Positions 54,005 to 63,223 of a DNA stretch of 64,000 nucleotides are shown here, piece after piece; the stretch's first letter is position 1, and each line of letters starts with the position of its first letter. The translations under genes were made by a program, and so were the position numbers. The stretch is from an uncultured Isosphaeraceae bacterium. GTDB taxonomy: Bacteria > Planctomycetota > Planctomycetia > Isosphaerales > Isosphaeraceae. The stretch is taken from the NCBI GenBank assembly GCA_945957605.1, contig CAMFLR010000006.1:124001-188000 (forward strand). Reading direction: 5' to 3'. The notes beneath the pieces are model-generated. The model saw only the letters and a program-made list of their open reading frames with translations, was not told the origin of the DNA and made no database searches.

Positions 54005-55156
54005 CTAACTTACCGCTGAACCATTACGTTCGACTTCGGCCCGCATCACAACACGATTCTCGTCCACTGCCTTGCGTACCATCAACCCTGTGACGGTCGC
54101 AGCCCGAGCCATTGCCAGGCTAACTGGCACCTCGACCGGCTCCTTGCTCCGAACCGCATTCATGAACGCGGCAATCGACAGCGCCGTGTCGGCATGATTG
54201 CCGGGCTGAACGACCTGACGCGGCTGCGAGCGATCGCGGAACGTCATCGCACCTGTGGCGAAATCAAAACCGCCATCCGCTCCCACCACGCGAGTGGCCG
54301 CGCCCGTGAACGCATCATCGGCCGGAGCGATCCAGGTTTGCGAGAATTCGAGCGAGAAACCGTCGCTCCACTGGAGCATCGCCTGGTACGTATCGGTCAC
54401 GTCACGATCGGGTTGCGACTTGCGGAAAACGTCGCGCCGGCCGCGACCATAAGCCTTCATCGGCACACCACGTGTCAACCAGTGGTAGACGTCCCAAACG
54501 TGCACTGCCTGCTCGACCATCCAGTCGCCAGAACGAGCGCGGGAACCGAGCCAGCCGTCGTGACCGGAGATCGGACCATTTGAACTGGCGAGCGTCGCCG
54601 AACCGCTGAGCAGTTCGCCGAGGTCGCCGCGATGGATCGCCGCAATGGCATCGCGATATCGTGGATTTGACCGTCGCTGGAAACCAACGTGAAGCGCCTG
54701 CTCGGGGTGACGAACCGACTCGGCGATCAAGCGGTCGCACTCTTCGAGGGTCAGGCCAAGCGGCTTTTCGGCGTAAACATGCTTGCCGGCCTTCAAGGCA
54801 CGCTCATAAACATTCGCATGCAGGTCGCACGGCAAGGCGACGACCACCGCTTCGATTTCGCTACGTTCGAGCAACCGATCGATCGATTCGAGCGCCTCAG
54901 GCTTTTCTTTGCGCGCCTTTTCGACGATTCCAGCCGCGCGAACGCGATTCTTGAGATCGAGATCGGCGACGGCGGCAACGGTGACATTGGGGTCGTCGAG
55001 GCAGGCACGAAGCAGAGTCGTGCCGCGATTCCCCAGGCCGATCATGCCGATGCGTACGGGGCGAGTCGAGTCGGCCCCTTTCGCCTGGGTGAGGGCGAAG
55101 CCGGCGGCGGCGGAACAGCTCAAGAACCGTCGGCGATTGAGCTGAATCGGCGGCAT
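54005..55156 (-). CDS. Tat-exported Gfo/Idh/MocA-family oxidoreductase
   Basis: 383 residues from the ATG at 55156. The N-terminus has a twin-arginine signal (LNRRRFLSCSAAAGFALTQA). The Rossmann domain is RIGMIGLGNRGTTLLRACLD, and the conserved AGKHVYAEKPLGLTLEEC carries the EKP motif with the catalytic-type lysine. The C-terminal domain has VEQAVHVWDVYHWLT. Exported members are abundant in planctomycetes and may use tightly bound NAD(P) on sugars. Upstream is the divergent pyrG. Confidence 0.9.
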   Translation of the reverse strand: MPPIQLNRRRFLSCSAAAGFALTQAKGADSTRPVRIGMIGLGNRGTTLLRACLDDPNVTVAAVADLDLKNRVRAAGIVEKARKEKPEALESIDRLLERSEIEAVVVALPCDLHANVYERALKAGKHVYAEKPLGLTLEECDRLIAESVRHPEQALHVGFQRRSNPRYRDAIAAIHRGDLGELLSGSATLASSNGPISGHDGWLGSRARSGDWMVEQAVHVWDVYHWLTRGVPMKAYGRGRRDVFRKSQPDRDVTDTYQAMLQWSDGFSLEFSQTWIAPADDAFTGAATRVVGADGGFDFATGAMTFRDRSQPRQVVQPGNHADTALSIAAFMNAVRSKEPVEVPVSLAMARAATVTGLMVRKAVDENRVVMRAEVERNGSAVS

Positions 55157-55323
55157 ATCGAAAAGTCTCGCAGAGTCGCGATGCGCGTCAGTTACGCCAC
55201 CTTCAAATGTACCCAGTTTTGGCCGACTCGACAATCAAAACGGCGGCGAAAAGACTTGCCTCGTTTGTTATACTGGCTCGTTTGGGTCAGACTTCGAGTT
55301 TCTGAACTCCTTTGAGGGAGAAC

Positions 55324-56955
55324 ATGGCGAAGCATATCTTCGTGACGGGCGGCGTCGTTAGCTCGCTTGGAAAAGGCCTCACCTGCGCATCCATCGGCAT
55401 GCTTCTCGAACGACGCGGCCTGAATGTTCGCCTGCAAAAGTTCGACCCTTATATCAACGTCGACCCCGGCACGATGAGCCCCTACCAGCACGGCGAGGTT
55501 TACGTTCTCGACGACGGCGCTGAGACCGACCTCGACCTGGGCCACTACGAGCGCTTCACCAACGCTCCCCTCACCCGCGACTGCAACTACACCACCGGCA
55601 AAATTTATCTGTCCGTCATCAACAAGGAACGCGAAGGCAGCCACTACGAAGGCAACACAGTTCAGGTCATTCCGCACGTCACCGACGAAATCAAAGCGGC
55701 CGTTCATAGCCTTGCCAAGGATGACGTCGACGTCGTGATCACCGAGATCGGCGGGACCGTTGGCGACATCGAAGGCCTGCCGTTCCTCGAAGCGATCCGC
55801 CAATTCGCGCTCGATGTCGGACGCGAAAACGTTCTGTACATCCACCTGACACTCGTCCCCTATCTCAAAGCAGCGGCTGAGCTTAAGACAAAGCCCACGC
55901 AACACTCGGTTGGTGCTCTTCGGCAAATCGGTATCCAGCCCGACATTCTCATTTGCCGCACCGAGCATCCGATCTCGTCGAGCGACAAGGACAAGATCGC
56001 CCTCTTCTGCAACATCGATCGCAAGGCGGTCATTGAAGAGCGCGACAAGGAATTCACGATTTACGAGGTGCCGATCAGCCTCGTGAATAACGGCCTCGAC
56101 GACCTGATCGTCAAGCGGCTGAATCTGAAGGCTGCTGCCCTCGACTTCTCGTCCTGGCGCGAGATGGTCGATCGCGTGATCCACCCGAATAAAGAGGTGA
56201 ACATTGCCGTCGTCGGCAAATACATGAAGCATCGCGACGCGTACAAGTCGGTGTATGAGTCGCTCGATCATGCGGGTATTGCCAACCGCTCGCGCGTTGT
56301 TTTGCGGCGGGTTGAAGCGGAAGACGTTTCGCGCGAGGGTGCGGCGAAGATGCTGGCGGGCGTCGATGGCGTGCTCGTGCCCGGCGGCTTCGGCATGCGA
56401 GGGATCGAAGGGAAAATCGAAGCGATTCGCTACGCGCGCACGAAGAAGATTCCATTCTTCGGTATTTGCCTGGGAATGCAGTGCGCAGCGATTGAATTCG
56501 CTCGCGACGTGCTCAAGCTAAACGATGCCAACAGCACCGAGTTCGCGACCGATACGCAGAATCCGGTCATCGCGCTGATGGAAGAGCAGGAAAACGTCCG
56601 CCAGCGCGGCGGGACGATGCGCCTCGGCGCCTGCCCGTGCGACCTCACACCTGGCAGCCTGGCGCAGAAGGCATATGGCCAGCCGCGAATCAGCGAACGG
56701 CACCGCCACCGCTACGAATTCAACAACGCGTATCGCACGGCGTTTATTGATGAAGGCTTTGTGCCGACAGGACTTAGCCCCGATGGAACGCTCGTCGAAA
56801 TCGTCGAGTTGAAGGATCACCCCTGGTTCCTGGCCGTGCAGTTCCATCCTGAGTTCAAGAGCAAGCCGACGGCCGCGCATCCGCTGTTCCGCGACTTCAT
56901 CGCTGCCTCACTGGCGCGTCGCGAGTCGAACCGGACGGAGACGGAAACGCGATGA
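55324..56955 (+). CDS. pyrG: CTP synthase
   Basis: 543 residues from the ATG at 55324, with GGGAG just upstream. The synthetase half starts [20 protein letters not shown] and has [20 protein letters not shown] and the LGHYERF segment. The glutaminase half has its nucleophile Cys in [18 protein letters not shown] and the His/Glu pair in [11 protein letters not shown]. It makes CTP from UTP with glutamine. The stop codon overlaps the start of nagA by four bases, so the two are translated in coupling. Confidence 0.97.
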   Translation: MAKHIFVTGGVVSSLGKGLTCASIGMLLERRGLNVRLQKFDPYINVDPGTMSPYQHGEVYVLDDGAETDLDLGHYERFTNAPLTRDCNYTTGKIYLSVINKEREGSHYEGNTVQVIPHVTDEIKAAVHSLAKDDVDVVITEIGGTVGDIEGLPFLEAIRQFALDVGRENVLYIHLTLVPYLKAAAELKTKPTQHSVGALRQIGIQPDILICRTEHPISSSDKDKIALFCNIDRKAVIEERDKEFTIYEVPISLVNNGLDDLIVKRLNLKAAALDFSSWREMVDRVIHPNKEVNIAVVGKYMKHRDAYKSVYESLDHAGIANRSRVVLRRVEAEDVSREGAAKMLAGVDGVLVPGGFGMRGIEGKIEAIRYARTKKIPFFGICLGMQCAAIEFARDVLKLNDANSTEFATDTQNPVIALMEEQENVRQRGGTMRLGACPCDLTPGSLAQKAYGQPRISERHRHRYEFNNAYRTAFIDEGFVPTGLSPDGTLVEIVELKDHPWFLAVQFHPEFKSKPTAAHPLFRDFIAASLARRESNRTETETR

Positions 56956-58115
56956 CGAAGATTCGGGCTCACGACGTGACGCACGGTTGCGACGTCGAGT
57001 TGGCGATCGACGGATCCCGGATCGCCTCGATCCAGCCGCTCGATCGTCTCGAGCCCGAAGCCAACGGCCGCCGGCTTTGCGTCGCCCCAGCGTTCTGGGA
57101 CATCCAGACGAACGGTCGCTGGGGCATTTCATTTTCCGACCCGACGATTACGCCCGAACAGGTGATCGAAATCGTGCGGGCGCAGGCCGAAATTGGCACA
57201 GCCAGGCTCTGCCCGACTCTAATCACCGCGCCGTTCGACTCGATGCGGCATGGAGTTGCGACGATTGCGGCGGCGGTCGCACAGGACGCCGAAGTCAAAC
57301 GGATGGTGCTCGGCCTTCACCTCGAAGGTCCGTCGATTTCCGAGTTGGACGGCTACCGAGGTGCACACCCGATCGACGCAGTTCGCGGCCCCGATTGGGG
57401 TGAATTCGAGAAACTCCAGGAGGCAGCGGACGGCCTTGTGACGTTGATCACGCTCGCCCCCGAGCGTCCGGGCGCAATCGAGTTCATCAAACGCGCGGTG
57501 GCTGCGGGGATCACGATTGCGATCGGCCACACCGCAGCCGATTCAGACACGATTCGCAAGGCGGTCGACGCCGGAGCCCGATTGTCGACGCACCTTGGAA
57601 ACGGCATCTCTTCGCCTTTGCCGCGGCATCCCAACGCGATCTGGACGCAAGCGGCCGAGGATCGATTGATGGCGTCGGTGATTTCCGACGGCCACCATCT
57701 CGACCGCGACGTCTTGCGGGTGATCGTTCGCGCCAAAACCCCCGCCCGCACAGTATTGGTTAGTGACGCCAGCCCCCTCGCTGGCCTGCCTCCTGGCGTG
57801 TATGGACCGTGGGAAGTCAGCGAATCGGGCAAAATTGTTGTTGCGGGCACGCCCTACCTGGCGGGGTCAAATCGCGACCTTCCCGAGGCGATTGGCGAGT
57901 TGAAGGCGACCGAACCCGAGCTATCGGCCTGGGAAATTCTCGCCATGACGAGCGCCAATGCTGCAATCGCCGTCGGTTGCATGATTCCGCGCATCCAGAA
58001 CGGATGGGTGGCGAATCTCGCGTTCTTTCACTGGGACGACGCCGGGTTCGAGCTCGTGCAGACGATCGTTGACGGCCGAATCGTTCCCCGCGGCCGCGCG
58101 GAGCGATCGAAGTAG
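56952..58115 (+). CDS. nagA: N-acetylglucosamine-6-phosphate deacetylase
   Basis: 387 residues of the amidohydrolase family. Metal and catalytic residues are in [20 protein letters not shown] (Glu), [11 protein letters not shown] (His), [11 protein letters not shown] (His), [10 protein letters not shown] (His) and [15 protein letters not shown] (catalytic Asp). The C-terminus includes [10 protein letters not shown]-like and [12 protein letters not shown] segments. It removes acetate from GlcNAc-6-P in amino-sugar recycling. The coupling to pyrG by a four-base overlap is unusual; both touch nucleotide- and amino-sugar supply. Confidence 0.88.
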   Translation: MTKIRAHDVTHGCDVELAIDGSRIASIQPLDRLEPEANGRRLCVAPAFWDIQTNGRWGISFSDPTITPEQVIEIVRAQAEIGTARLCPTLITAPFDSMRHGVATIAAAVAQDAEVKRMVLGLHLEGPSISELDGYRGAHPIDAVRGPDWGEFEKLQEAADGLVTLITLAPERPGAIEFIKRAVAAGITIAIGHTAADSDTIRKAVDAGARLSTHLGNGISSPLPRHPNAIWTQAAEDRLMASVISDGHHLDRDVLRVIVRAKTPARTVLVSDASPLAGLPPGVYGPWEVSESGKIVVAGTPYLAGSNRDLPEAIGELKATEPELSAWEILAMTSANAAIAVGCMIPRIQNGWVANLAFFHWDDAGFELVQTIVDGRIVPRGRAERSK

Positions 58116-58177
58116 CAAAGCACGCACATTGGGACGTTGCGTCCGTCGCTGTGTCTCGTTCATCGCAAATCAAAGAA

Positions 58178-58220
58178 GAACTCCGCGATGTGCCTTGAGG
58201 AGGAAGGCTTCGCGGAGTTC
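58178..58220. terminator. Long hairpin between nagA and the PEP-CTERM gene, possibly bidirectional terminator
   Basis: Outer arms of 11 perfect base pairs (GAACTCCGCGA, 58178-58188, and TCGCGGAGTTC, 58210-58220) enclose a smaller GCCTT/AAGGC stem. The two genes converge here. On the minus strand TTCTTTGATTT follows, a modest T-tract. Confidence 0.6.
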
Positions 58221-58262
58221 TCGTTCGTGAAGACAGTTTTCGCGGCGAACTGGCGGCTCGGC

Positions 58263-58874
58263 TTAGCGAGCGCGACGGCGACGCATCACGCCGGCGACCA
58301 GCGTCATGCCAACCACGGCCGATGCCAACGTGGCGGGCTCGGGAGTCGAGACCGGCGGGGGCGTGTTATCCGGGTTAAGGTTGATGCCCTGTGCGCTGGT
58401 CTGGAGATCTCCGCCCTTGAAGAAGTACTGCTGCGACCCGTTGGTTCCCGTCGTCGACGTGAGGACGATCGAGTAATTGCCCGCCAGCAGGTTGAGGCCG
58501 GACATCGTGAAGTTCTGCGACGCGTACTGATTGGTCACAGTCGATTGCGAAACCGCCACGCTGGCGAGCAAGTTGCCCAAGGGCGTGAAGGTACCGCTCT
58601 TGTGGCCGGTGGTGTTGAGTGTGTCGTAGAGTGACAACACGATCGGGGCCGACGTGCTGTTGCCGTCTTTGACCACGAACTGACCAAGGATTTGCGACAC
58701 GGCAAAGGCATTGGACGTTACAGCGAAATCCCAAACCTGGCTGTTTCCGGAATCAATCTGAACGTTGCCACCAGCTTGGGTCGTGGTGAACGTAACCTGA
58801 CCGGCTTGCGCCGAAACCCCAAAACCAAGAATAGCTAGGCATGTGGCAAACAATCGAAGGCGCATTTGAAACAT
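58263..58874 (-). CDS. PEP-CTERM-type exported protein
   Basis: 203 residues. Signal peptide at the N-terminus (LRLFATCLAILGFGVSAQAG). The C-terminus is a textbook sorting signal: STPEPATLASAVVGMTL, a membrane stretch, then the basic RRRRAR. In between lies a beta-rich domain (QVWDFAVTSNAFAVSQILGQ, FTMSGLNLLAGNYSIVLTST) like other secreted choice-of-anchor domains. The protein is presumably exported, cleaved at the PEP site by an exosortase and fixed in or released from the envelope. No exosortase gene is in the window. Confidence 0.85.
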   Translation of the reverse strand: MFQMRLRLFATCLAILGFGVSAQAGQVTFTTTQAGGNVQIDSGNSQVWDFAVTSNAFAVSQILGQFVVKDGNSTSAPIVLSLYDTLNTTGHKSGTFTPLGNLLASVAVSQSTVTNQYASQNFTMSGLNLLAGNYSIVLTSTTGTNGSQQYFFKGGDLQTSAQGINLNPDNTPPPVSTPEPATLASAVVGMTLVAGVMRRRRAR

Positions 58875-59216
58875 TCACTCCTCTTTTTTGTCGTACCGAA
58901 AAAACAACACGATTCTTGCGTTTGCGAATCGACGCTCATCGTCGTCGCTACGAGCAGCAGGCCCGTTCAATCTCCGCAATAAACCGTATAGGCCACGACA
59001 GAGTACTTACAAGAGCATCCATGATTACGTGACTCTGCGACCTCAATTGCGTTTCATTTTCACATCGTTTCGTTGTTTCATACGTTGTAACGTCCATTTC
59101 CAGACGTTTTTTTTAACTGCAATGCGTTCTTAGTAGTCGTCCTGAAGCACGCGCGATTACTTAAATCGGTTCCAGGACGACACACCACGGGCCTTATTGA
59201 AACCTGCCCGCGGGAA
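58875..59216. other. Intergenic region, AT-richer
   Basis: 342 bases between two minus-strand genes. AT-rich (long TTTT runs near 59108), expected to hold the promoter of the PEP-CTERM gene. No gene, hairpin or tRNA seen. Confidence 0.5.
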
Positions 59217-59585
59217 TCAGAGCACGCGATTTTTACACTTGTTTACTTGAGCGATATTCTCGTCCGTCTTCGGCAGAACTTTGATCAACTGCATTTGTTC
59301 GTTTATGAAGTAGATGTAGTCCACGCCCTGCTTGGGAAAAGTTTCGCGACTACTCGCCGTAACGCCAAAACTTGCAAGTGACGCGGGTCGCCCCTTCAAT
59401 ATCAAAGAATGTTCCAGTGATACGCTACCAAAGGATGAGGCGCCGGAGCCCAAAATGAACTCGCGTTCAACAATCTTTGCAACCAAGATGACCTGAGCAT
59501 GTGAGGATGCTTCCGCCAGACTCAACCTGCTTCCCGGCAATTCGACCTGACCAATAACGATGCTCGCGATGACGGCTGCAATCAT
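59217..59585 (-). CDS. Small secreted protein of unknown function
   Basis: 122 residues; the ATG has a near-perfect ribosome site, AAGGAGGTC, five bases away. A short signal-like N-terminus (MIAAVIASIVIGQVELPG) is followed by a beta-rich part (SHAQVILVAKIVEREFILGS, FGSVSLEHSLILKG, GVDYIYFINEQMQLIKVLPK) that recalls small secreted domains carrying a 'VVxGxVVxxxx' strand pattern. A lone Cys near the C-terminus. Family not known to me. Confidence 0.65.
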   Translation of the reverse strand: MIAAVIASIVIGQVELPGSRLSLAEASSHAQVILVAKIVEREFILGSGASSFGSVSLEHSLILKGRPASLASFGVTASSRETFPKQGVDYIYFINEQMQLIKVLPKTDENIAQVNKCKNRVL

Positions 59586-59684
59586 AAAGACCTCCTTGTG
59601 TTAAGTTGCGACCGTTGGGACGGTAACACAAGTCGGGATTTGGCGGGAGGCGATTCGAAACGCGCCGATACATTGAAGCCGACA

Positions 59685-59727
59685 AATAAAAAACGCCCCG
59701 CCCAGCAATTTGCCGGACGGGGCGTTT
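59685..59727 (-). terminator. Rho-independent terminator of the second Gfo/Idh gene
   Basis: A 10-bp stem AAACGCCCCG (59691-59700) with CGGGGCGTTT (59718-59727). On the minus strand the arm ends in TTTTTTATTTG. It starts 31 bases after the stop codon at 59758. Confidence 0.85.
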
Positions 59728-59757
59728 CAATTTCACTTCGCTTTCAGGAGCAGACGA

Positions 59758-61266
59758 TCAAGCCTTGGCGGCGGGATCCTTGCCGTCGATCCAGTCGCCT
59801 TCGAGCGCCTGGTAGGCCGGAGCCTTGACGGTCGAACCTTCGAGCGGATCGGCCTTCCAGCCTTGAATCTGGTTCGGCTTGCCGCGCTCGTGGCTCACCT
59901 GCTCCCAGCGCTTCGACCAGGCCTGATCGGCCTCGGAAACCTTGCCGGTCGCCTTGTCGAAGTAGTAGGCCTTGCCGTAGCGGTACGAGTCGACACCGAG
60001 GTTGACGGTGGCGATCGCCGCGTAGCCGGTTTCGGCGGGGCAGAGCGTTTCGGGGTTGCGCGAGCGGATGCAACCGATGAAGTGCTCCCACAAGGCGCGG
60101 GTGTCGCGGTCGCCGCCGCTGTTGAAGTTGGTCGAAACCAACTCGCCGCCGTCGCCCTTGTTTTCGCCGGGCTTGGCGGGGGCATTGCCGGTGCTTTGCG
60201 GGATGACGCGGAAGGCCTTTTCGCCCTCGAACTTGATGGTCGCGTTCTTACCGCGAATCACTTCGCCGAGCTGAACGTCGTTGCACATCGTGGCCGAGAT
60301 GATGACCTGGCATCCTTCATCATAGTCGGCAACCACGGTGGCAACGTCGGGAACGTCGCGGCCGTCGTATTCGAGATAGAGACCGCCCGCACCAACGACG
60401 CGCTTCGGGAAGCGAACGCCGACCGCCTGAATCAGGTGGGTGAGTTGGTGAACGAACAGGTCGGTGTACATACCACCGCCGAAATCCCAGTAACAACGCC
60501 ACTGGGCGTAACGGGCGCGGTTGAAGGGCTGATCCGGGGCGAGACCGAACTCGGTACCCAGGAACATCTTCCAGTCGACCGTCTTGGGATTCATATCCTC
60601 GGTCAACTGATAGTAACGCCACTGGCCGACGTTGCTATTGCGATAATAGCTCGTCTGGGCCTGCATGACGTGGCCGATCTTGCCCGAGGTGATGACGTCG
60701 TTCGCCATCTTCCATATCGGGCTCGCAGTCGACTGCACGCCGACCGTCATGATCTGCTTCGTCTTGGCCTGCGTCTCGGTGATCCGACGTGCCTCGTCGA
60801 TCGTATGGCACATCGGCTTTTCGCAGTAAACGTCCTTGCCGGCTTCCATCGCCTGGATCGCCATGGTGGCGTGCCAGTGGTCAGGAGTGGCGATGACGAC
60901 CGCGTCGATGTCCTTGTTCTCGATCAACTTGCGATAGTCTTTGGTGACCTTCGTCTTATCGTTGGCGTCGAGACCGCAGCGTTCGGCCGACGGGTAGAGA
61001 CCACGGCCGACCTTCTTGTTACCGTCCCACACGTCGGCAACGCCGATGATGTCGACCGGCTTGCCCTCTTTCTTCATGTCGAGCAAGTGGCCGATGTGGG
61101 CCTGAGCGCGACCACCGGGGCCAAGAATCGCGAAATTGAGCCGTTCGTTCGCTCCCTTGACCGCACCGATCGCCGGGTGGGCGAACGTCGACGCGGCGAC
61201 GACGGCGCCCGTGGCGCCCGAGGTCTGGAGGAATTCGCGGCGAGTCACCGACCGCTTGTCAGTCAT
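59758..61266 (-). CDS. Tat-exported Gfo/Idh/MocA-family oxidoreductase (long form)
   Basis: 502 residues. Twin-arginine signal SVTRREFLQTSGATGAVVAA. The Rossmann start is NFAILGPGGRAQAHIGHLLD; KDIDAVVIATPDHWHATMAI and AGKDVYCEKPMCHTIDEARR carry the family's EKP motif, here EKPMCH. The C-terminal domain has WDFGGGMYTDLFVHQLTHLI with a conserved His. About 120 residues longer than the other exported member at 54005, as in the planctomycete subgroup with an extra C-terminal part (SKRWEQVSHERGKPNQIQGW). Substrate unknown, probably a sugar derivative. Confidence 0.9.
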   Translation of the reverse strand: MTDKRSVTRREFLQTSGATGAVVAASTFAHPAIGAVKGANERLNFAILGPGGRAQAHIGHLLDMKKEGKPVDIIGVADVWDGNKKVGRGLYPSAERCGLDANDKTKVTKDYRKLIENKDIDAVVIATPDHWHATMAIQAMEAGKDVYCEKPMCHTIDEARRITETQAKTKQIMTVGVQSTASPIWKMANDVITSGKIGHVMQAQTSYYRNSNVGQWRYYQLTEDMNPKTVDWKMFLGTEFGLAPDQPFNRARYAQWRCYWDFGGGMYTDLFVHQLTHLIQAVGVRFPKRVVGAGGLYLEYDGRDVPDVATVVADYDEGCQVIISATMCNDVQLGEVIRGKNATIKFEGEKAFRVIPQSTGNAPAKPGENKGDGGELVSTNFNSGGDRDTRALWEHFIGCIRSRNPETLCPAETGYAAIATVNLGVDSYRYGKAYYFDKATGKVSEADQAWSKRWEQVSHERGKPNQIQGWKADPLEGSTVKAPAYQALEGDWIDGKDPAAKA

Positions 61267-61509
61267 CGCTCAAGACTCCTTGATCTGTGATCTGAAACCG
61301 TGCGCGGAGCGCCTCAATCCGACCGGCCCCGTCCACTTAAGTCCCCACGAGGGCGTGCGCCTATCCTGGCCAAGCCGACGCGCAGATGCAATCGAAATCT
61401 TCTTGAAAACTCGGCCCGACCCCCTGCCGCGTCTGGACTTGCGCCCTCCGCCGTCCACAACAGTTGCGATCGGTGTCCCAAAAACTCAACCCCGCAGGAC
61501 AACTTCGCC

Positions 61510-61983
61510 ATGAAGTATGTCAAGGAATCGCACATCAACGCCTCGCCGCAAGTCGTGTTCGATTTCCATGAAAGCGAAGGGGCCCTCCTCCGGCTGACAC
61601 CCCCGTGGGAAAAAATCAACGTGATTTCTCAAGAAAACTCGATCACACCGCATGCATGCATCGTATTATTATCTAGAGTCGGCCCGTTCCCCGTGAAGTG
61701 GGTGGCGGAGCACGTCGACTACGACCCGCCCCGGATGTTTTCCGACCGGCAGGTATCGGGGCCGTTTGCGAGTTGGTTTCACCGGCACTGGTTCCTCGAC
61801 GACGGGGGTGGGGGGACGTTGTTGCGCGACGAGATCGATTACGAGGTTCCGCTAGGCGCGATTGGGCGCTGGTTGCTGGGAGGCTTCGTCAGGCAAAAGA
61901 TCGAACGAATGTTCGAGTATCGCCACGAGGCGACCCGGCGGATTGTCGAGTCCCGCGATTTCGTTCCTAGACCCTCCGGCTAA
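61510..61983 (+). CDS. SRPBCC-family protein (START/Bet v1-like fold)
   Basis: 157 residues. KYVKESHINASPQVVFDFHE opens the fold; WVAEHVDYDPPRMFSDRQVS, FASWFHRHWFLDDGGGGTLL and RDEIDYEVPLGAIGRWLLGG continue it; the long C-terminal helix is VRQKIERMFEYRHEATRRIV. This pattern is that of the SRPBCC group often fused to or found beside TIGR01777-type epimerases, where it may bind a hydrophobic ligand. No such epimerase is adjacent here. Confidence 0.8.
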   Translation: MKYVKESHINASPQVVFDFHESEGALLRLTPPWEKINVISQENSITPHACIVLLSRVGPFPVKWVAEHVDYDPPRMFSDRQVSGPFASWFHRHWFLDDGGGGTLLRDEIDYEVPLGAIGRWLLGGFVRQKIERMFEYRHEATRRIVESRDFVPRPSG

Positions 61984-62131
61984 GAAGAAATCGCGAAGTC
62001 CGTTTTCTCTGAGGTCGAGGCATCTCGAAAACAAATTCGGAGGTGGTACAATAATGGAACGTGTCATACGAAGAGACTCCCACGTTTCGGCGCGTCCCCC
62101 TCTCCCCTTCGCCCCTGGTAAAGCGCGAGCG

Positions 62132-63145
62132 ATGCCGCGAACTATTTACTGCCCCGATTGCGGTGTCTCCCTGAACGTCCCCGACGACGCTGCCGGTCGT
62201 CGACTTAAGTGCCCGAAGTGCGGGTGCAAGTTCACGGCCGACGGTGGCGCCGCGCACACAGGCGGACCAGCACAAAGCAACAAACCACACACGACGCCGG
62301 GCAAGACTCATTCTCCTGCCCGAGACTCGTCGATCACCCTGCCGACGACCGGAAACTCCAGTCACGGCGATGCCGATTTGCCGACCGCCACAGGATCGCT
62401 CCGCGAGTTGTTCGACGACGCCTCGCTGCTTCCCGACACTCCGCGCACATCCTCGAAGGCGCCAATGTCCGCCGCCCCCGAGTCGGACGCGATGAGCCTG
62501 TTCCAGGACGACGCGCCGACGACTCCGCGACGAAATCGCAACCTCGCCGAAGGCCGCGCCAAGGCAAGGCGTTGTCCCACCTGCGGGACAGTAGTCCCTC
62601 AGGGGATGTCGCTTTGCGGCACGTGCGGGCTCGACCTCGATACAGGCGCTCGCGTCGACCTGATGGAAGACATCGACCCGACGCCGACAATCCGCCGCGC
62701 CGGTCCGCCGATCGGTGTCTGGATGGTCGGTCTCATCTCGATGGCCGCCGCTGTGATCTTCTCGATCATCTCGCTTGTCAAGATGAGCGCAGGTGAATCC
62801 GCGTACGCACTTCTTCTGTGCGTTTGCCTCTTCGGCGTTTTCGCGGCGGTGAGATTTTTGCAGTCGAAGTCGGTTCGCCTGCTGTTGATCGCGCTCACCC
62901 TTGGCGCGTTCGTGAATGTGGTCGCGCTGTTGATCCTGCCGATCTACAACGCCAGCATGCACGTTGATGTTCAGGAACGAAAGATCGACGTGACGTCGGT
63001 TGAGGACGAAAACATCAAGATCTCGAACGTCGCCGACAAGCTCAATACCACCGAATTGAGCTGGGGCATCGCGATTCTGGTGACTTACGCGGCAGTGGCC
63101 GTCTATCTCAACAGCCCGCCGATTCGCCGCCACTTCGGGTCGTAA
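62132..63145 (+). CDS. Zinc-ribbon membrane protein
   Basis: 337 residues from the ATG at 62132. The N-terminal zinc ribbon, IYCPDCGVSLNVPDDAAGRR then KCPKCGCKF, is the CPxCG-type finger common in planctomycete membrane proteins. A long disordered Ser/Thr/Pro part follows. A second ribbon, RRCPTCGTVVPQGMSLCGTC, lies near residue 150. Three or four membrane helices make up the C-terminus (GVWMVGLISMAAAVIFSIIS, ALLLCVCLFGVFAAVRFLQS, LLLIALTLGAFVNVVALLIL). Role unknown. It has its own terminator at 63176. Confidence 0.8.
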   Translation: MPRTIYCPDCGVSLNVPDDAAGRRLKCPKCGCKFTADGGAAHTGGPAQSNKPHTTPGKTHSPARDSSITLPTTGNSSHGDADLPTATGSLRELFDDASLLPDTPRTSSKAPMSAAPESDAMSLFQDDAPTTPRRNRNLAEGRAKARRCPTCGTVVPQGMSLCGTCGLDLDTGARVDLMEDIDPTPTIRRAGPPIGVWMVGLISMAAAVIFSIISLVKMSAGESAYALLLCVCLFGVFAAVRFLQSKSVRLLLIALTLGAFVNVVALLILPIYNASMHVDVQERKIDVTSVEDENIKISNVADKLNTTELSWGIAILVTYAAVAVYLNSPPIRRHFGS

Positions 63146-63175
63146 TCGACGTCTTGGAATGAAATCGAAACGAAT

Positions 63176-63207
63176 CAGACCGGGTCATGCCCGGTCTGTT
63201 TTCGTTT
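63176..63207 (+). terminator. Rho-independent terminator of the zinc-ribbon gene
   Basis: A perfect 9-bp stem, CAGACCGGG with CCCGGTCTG, loop TCATG, followed by TTTTCGTTT. It starts 31 bases after the stop codon. Confidence 0.88.
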
Positions 63208-63223
63208 AGTGAGCGCGGTGAAA

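Noticed and set aside
59710-61290. A 526-codon open frame on the plus strand
   Set aside because: Antisense to the Tat Gfo/Idh gene, which has the complete family motifs and a terminator.
61967-63133. A 388-codon open frame on the minus strand
   Set aside because: Antisense to the zinc-ribbon membrane protein; its Arg/Asp/His-rich sequence has no recognisable domain.
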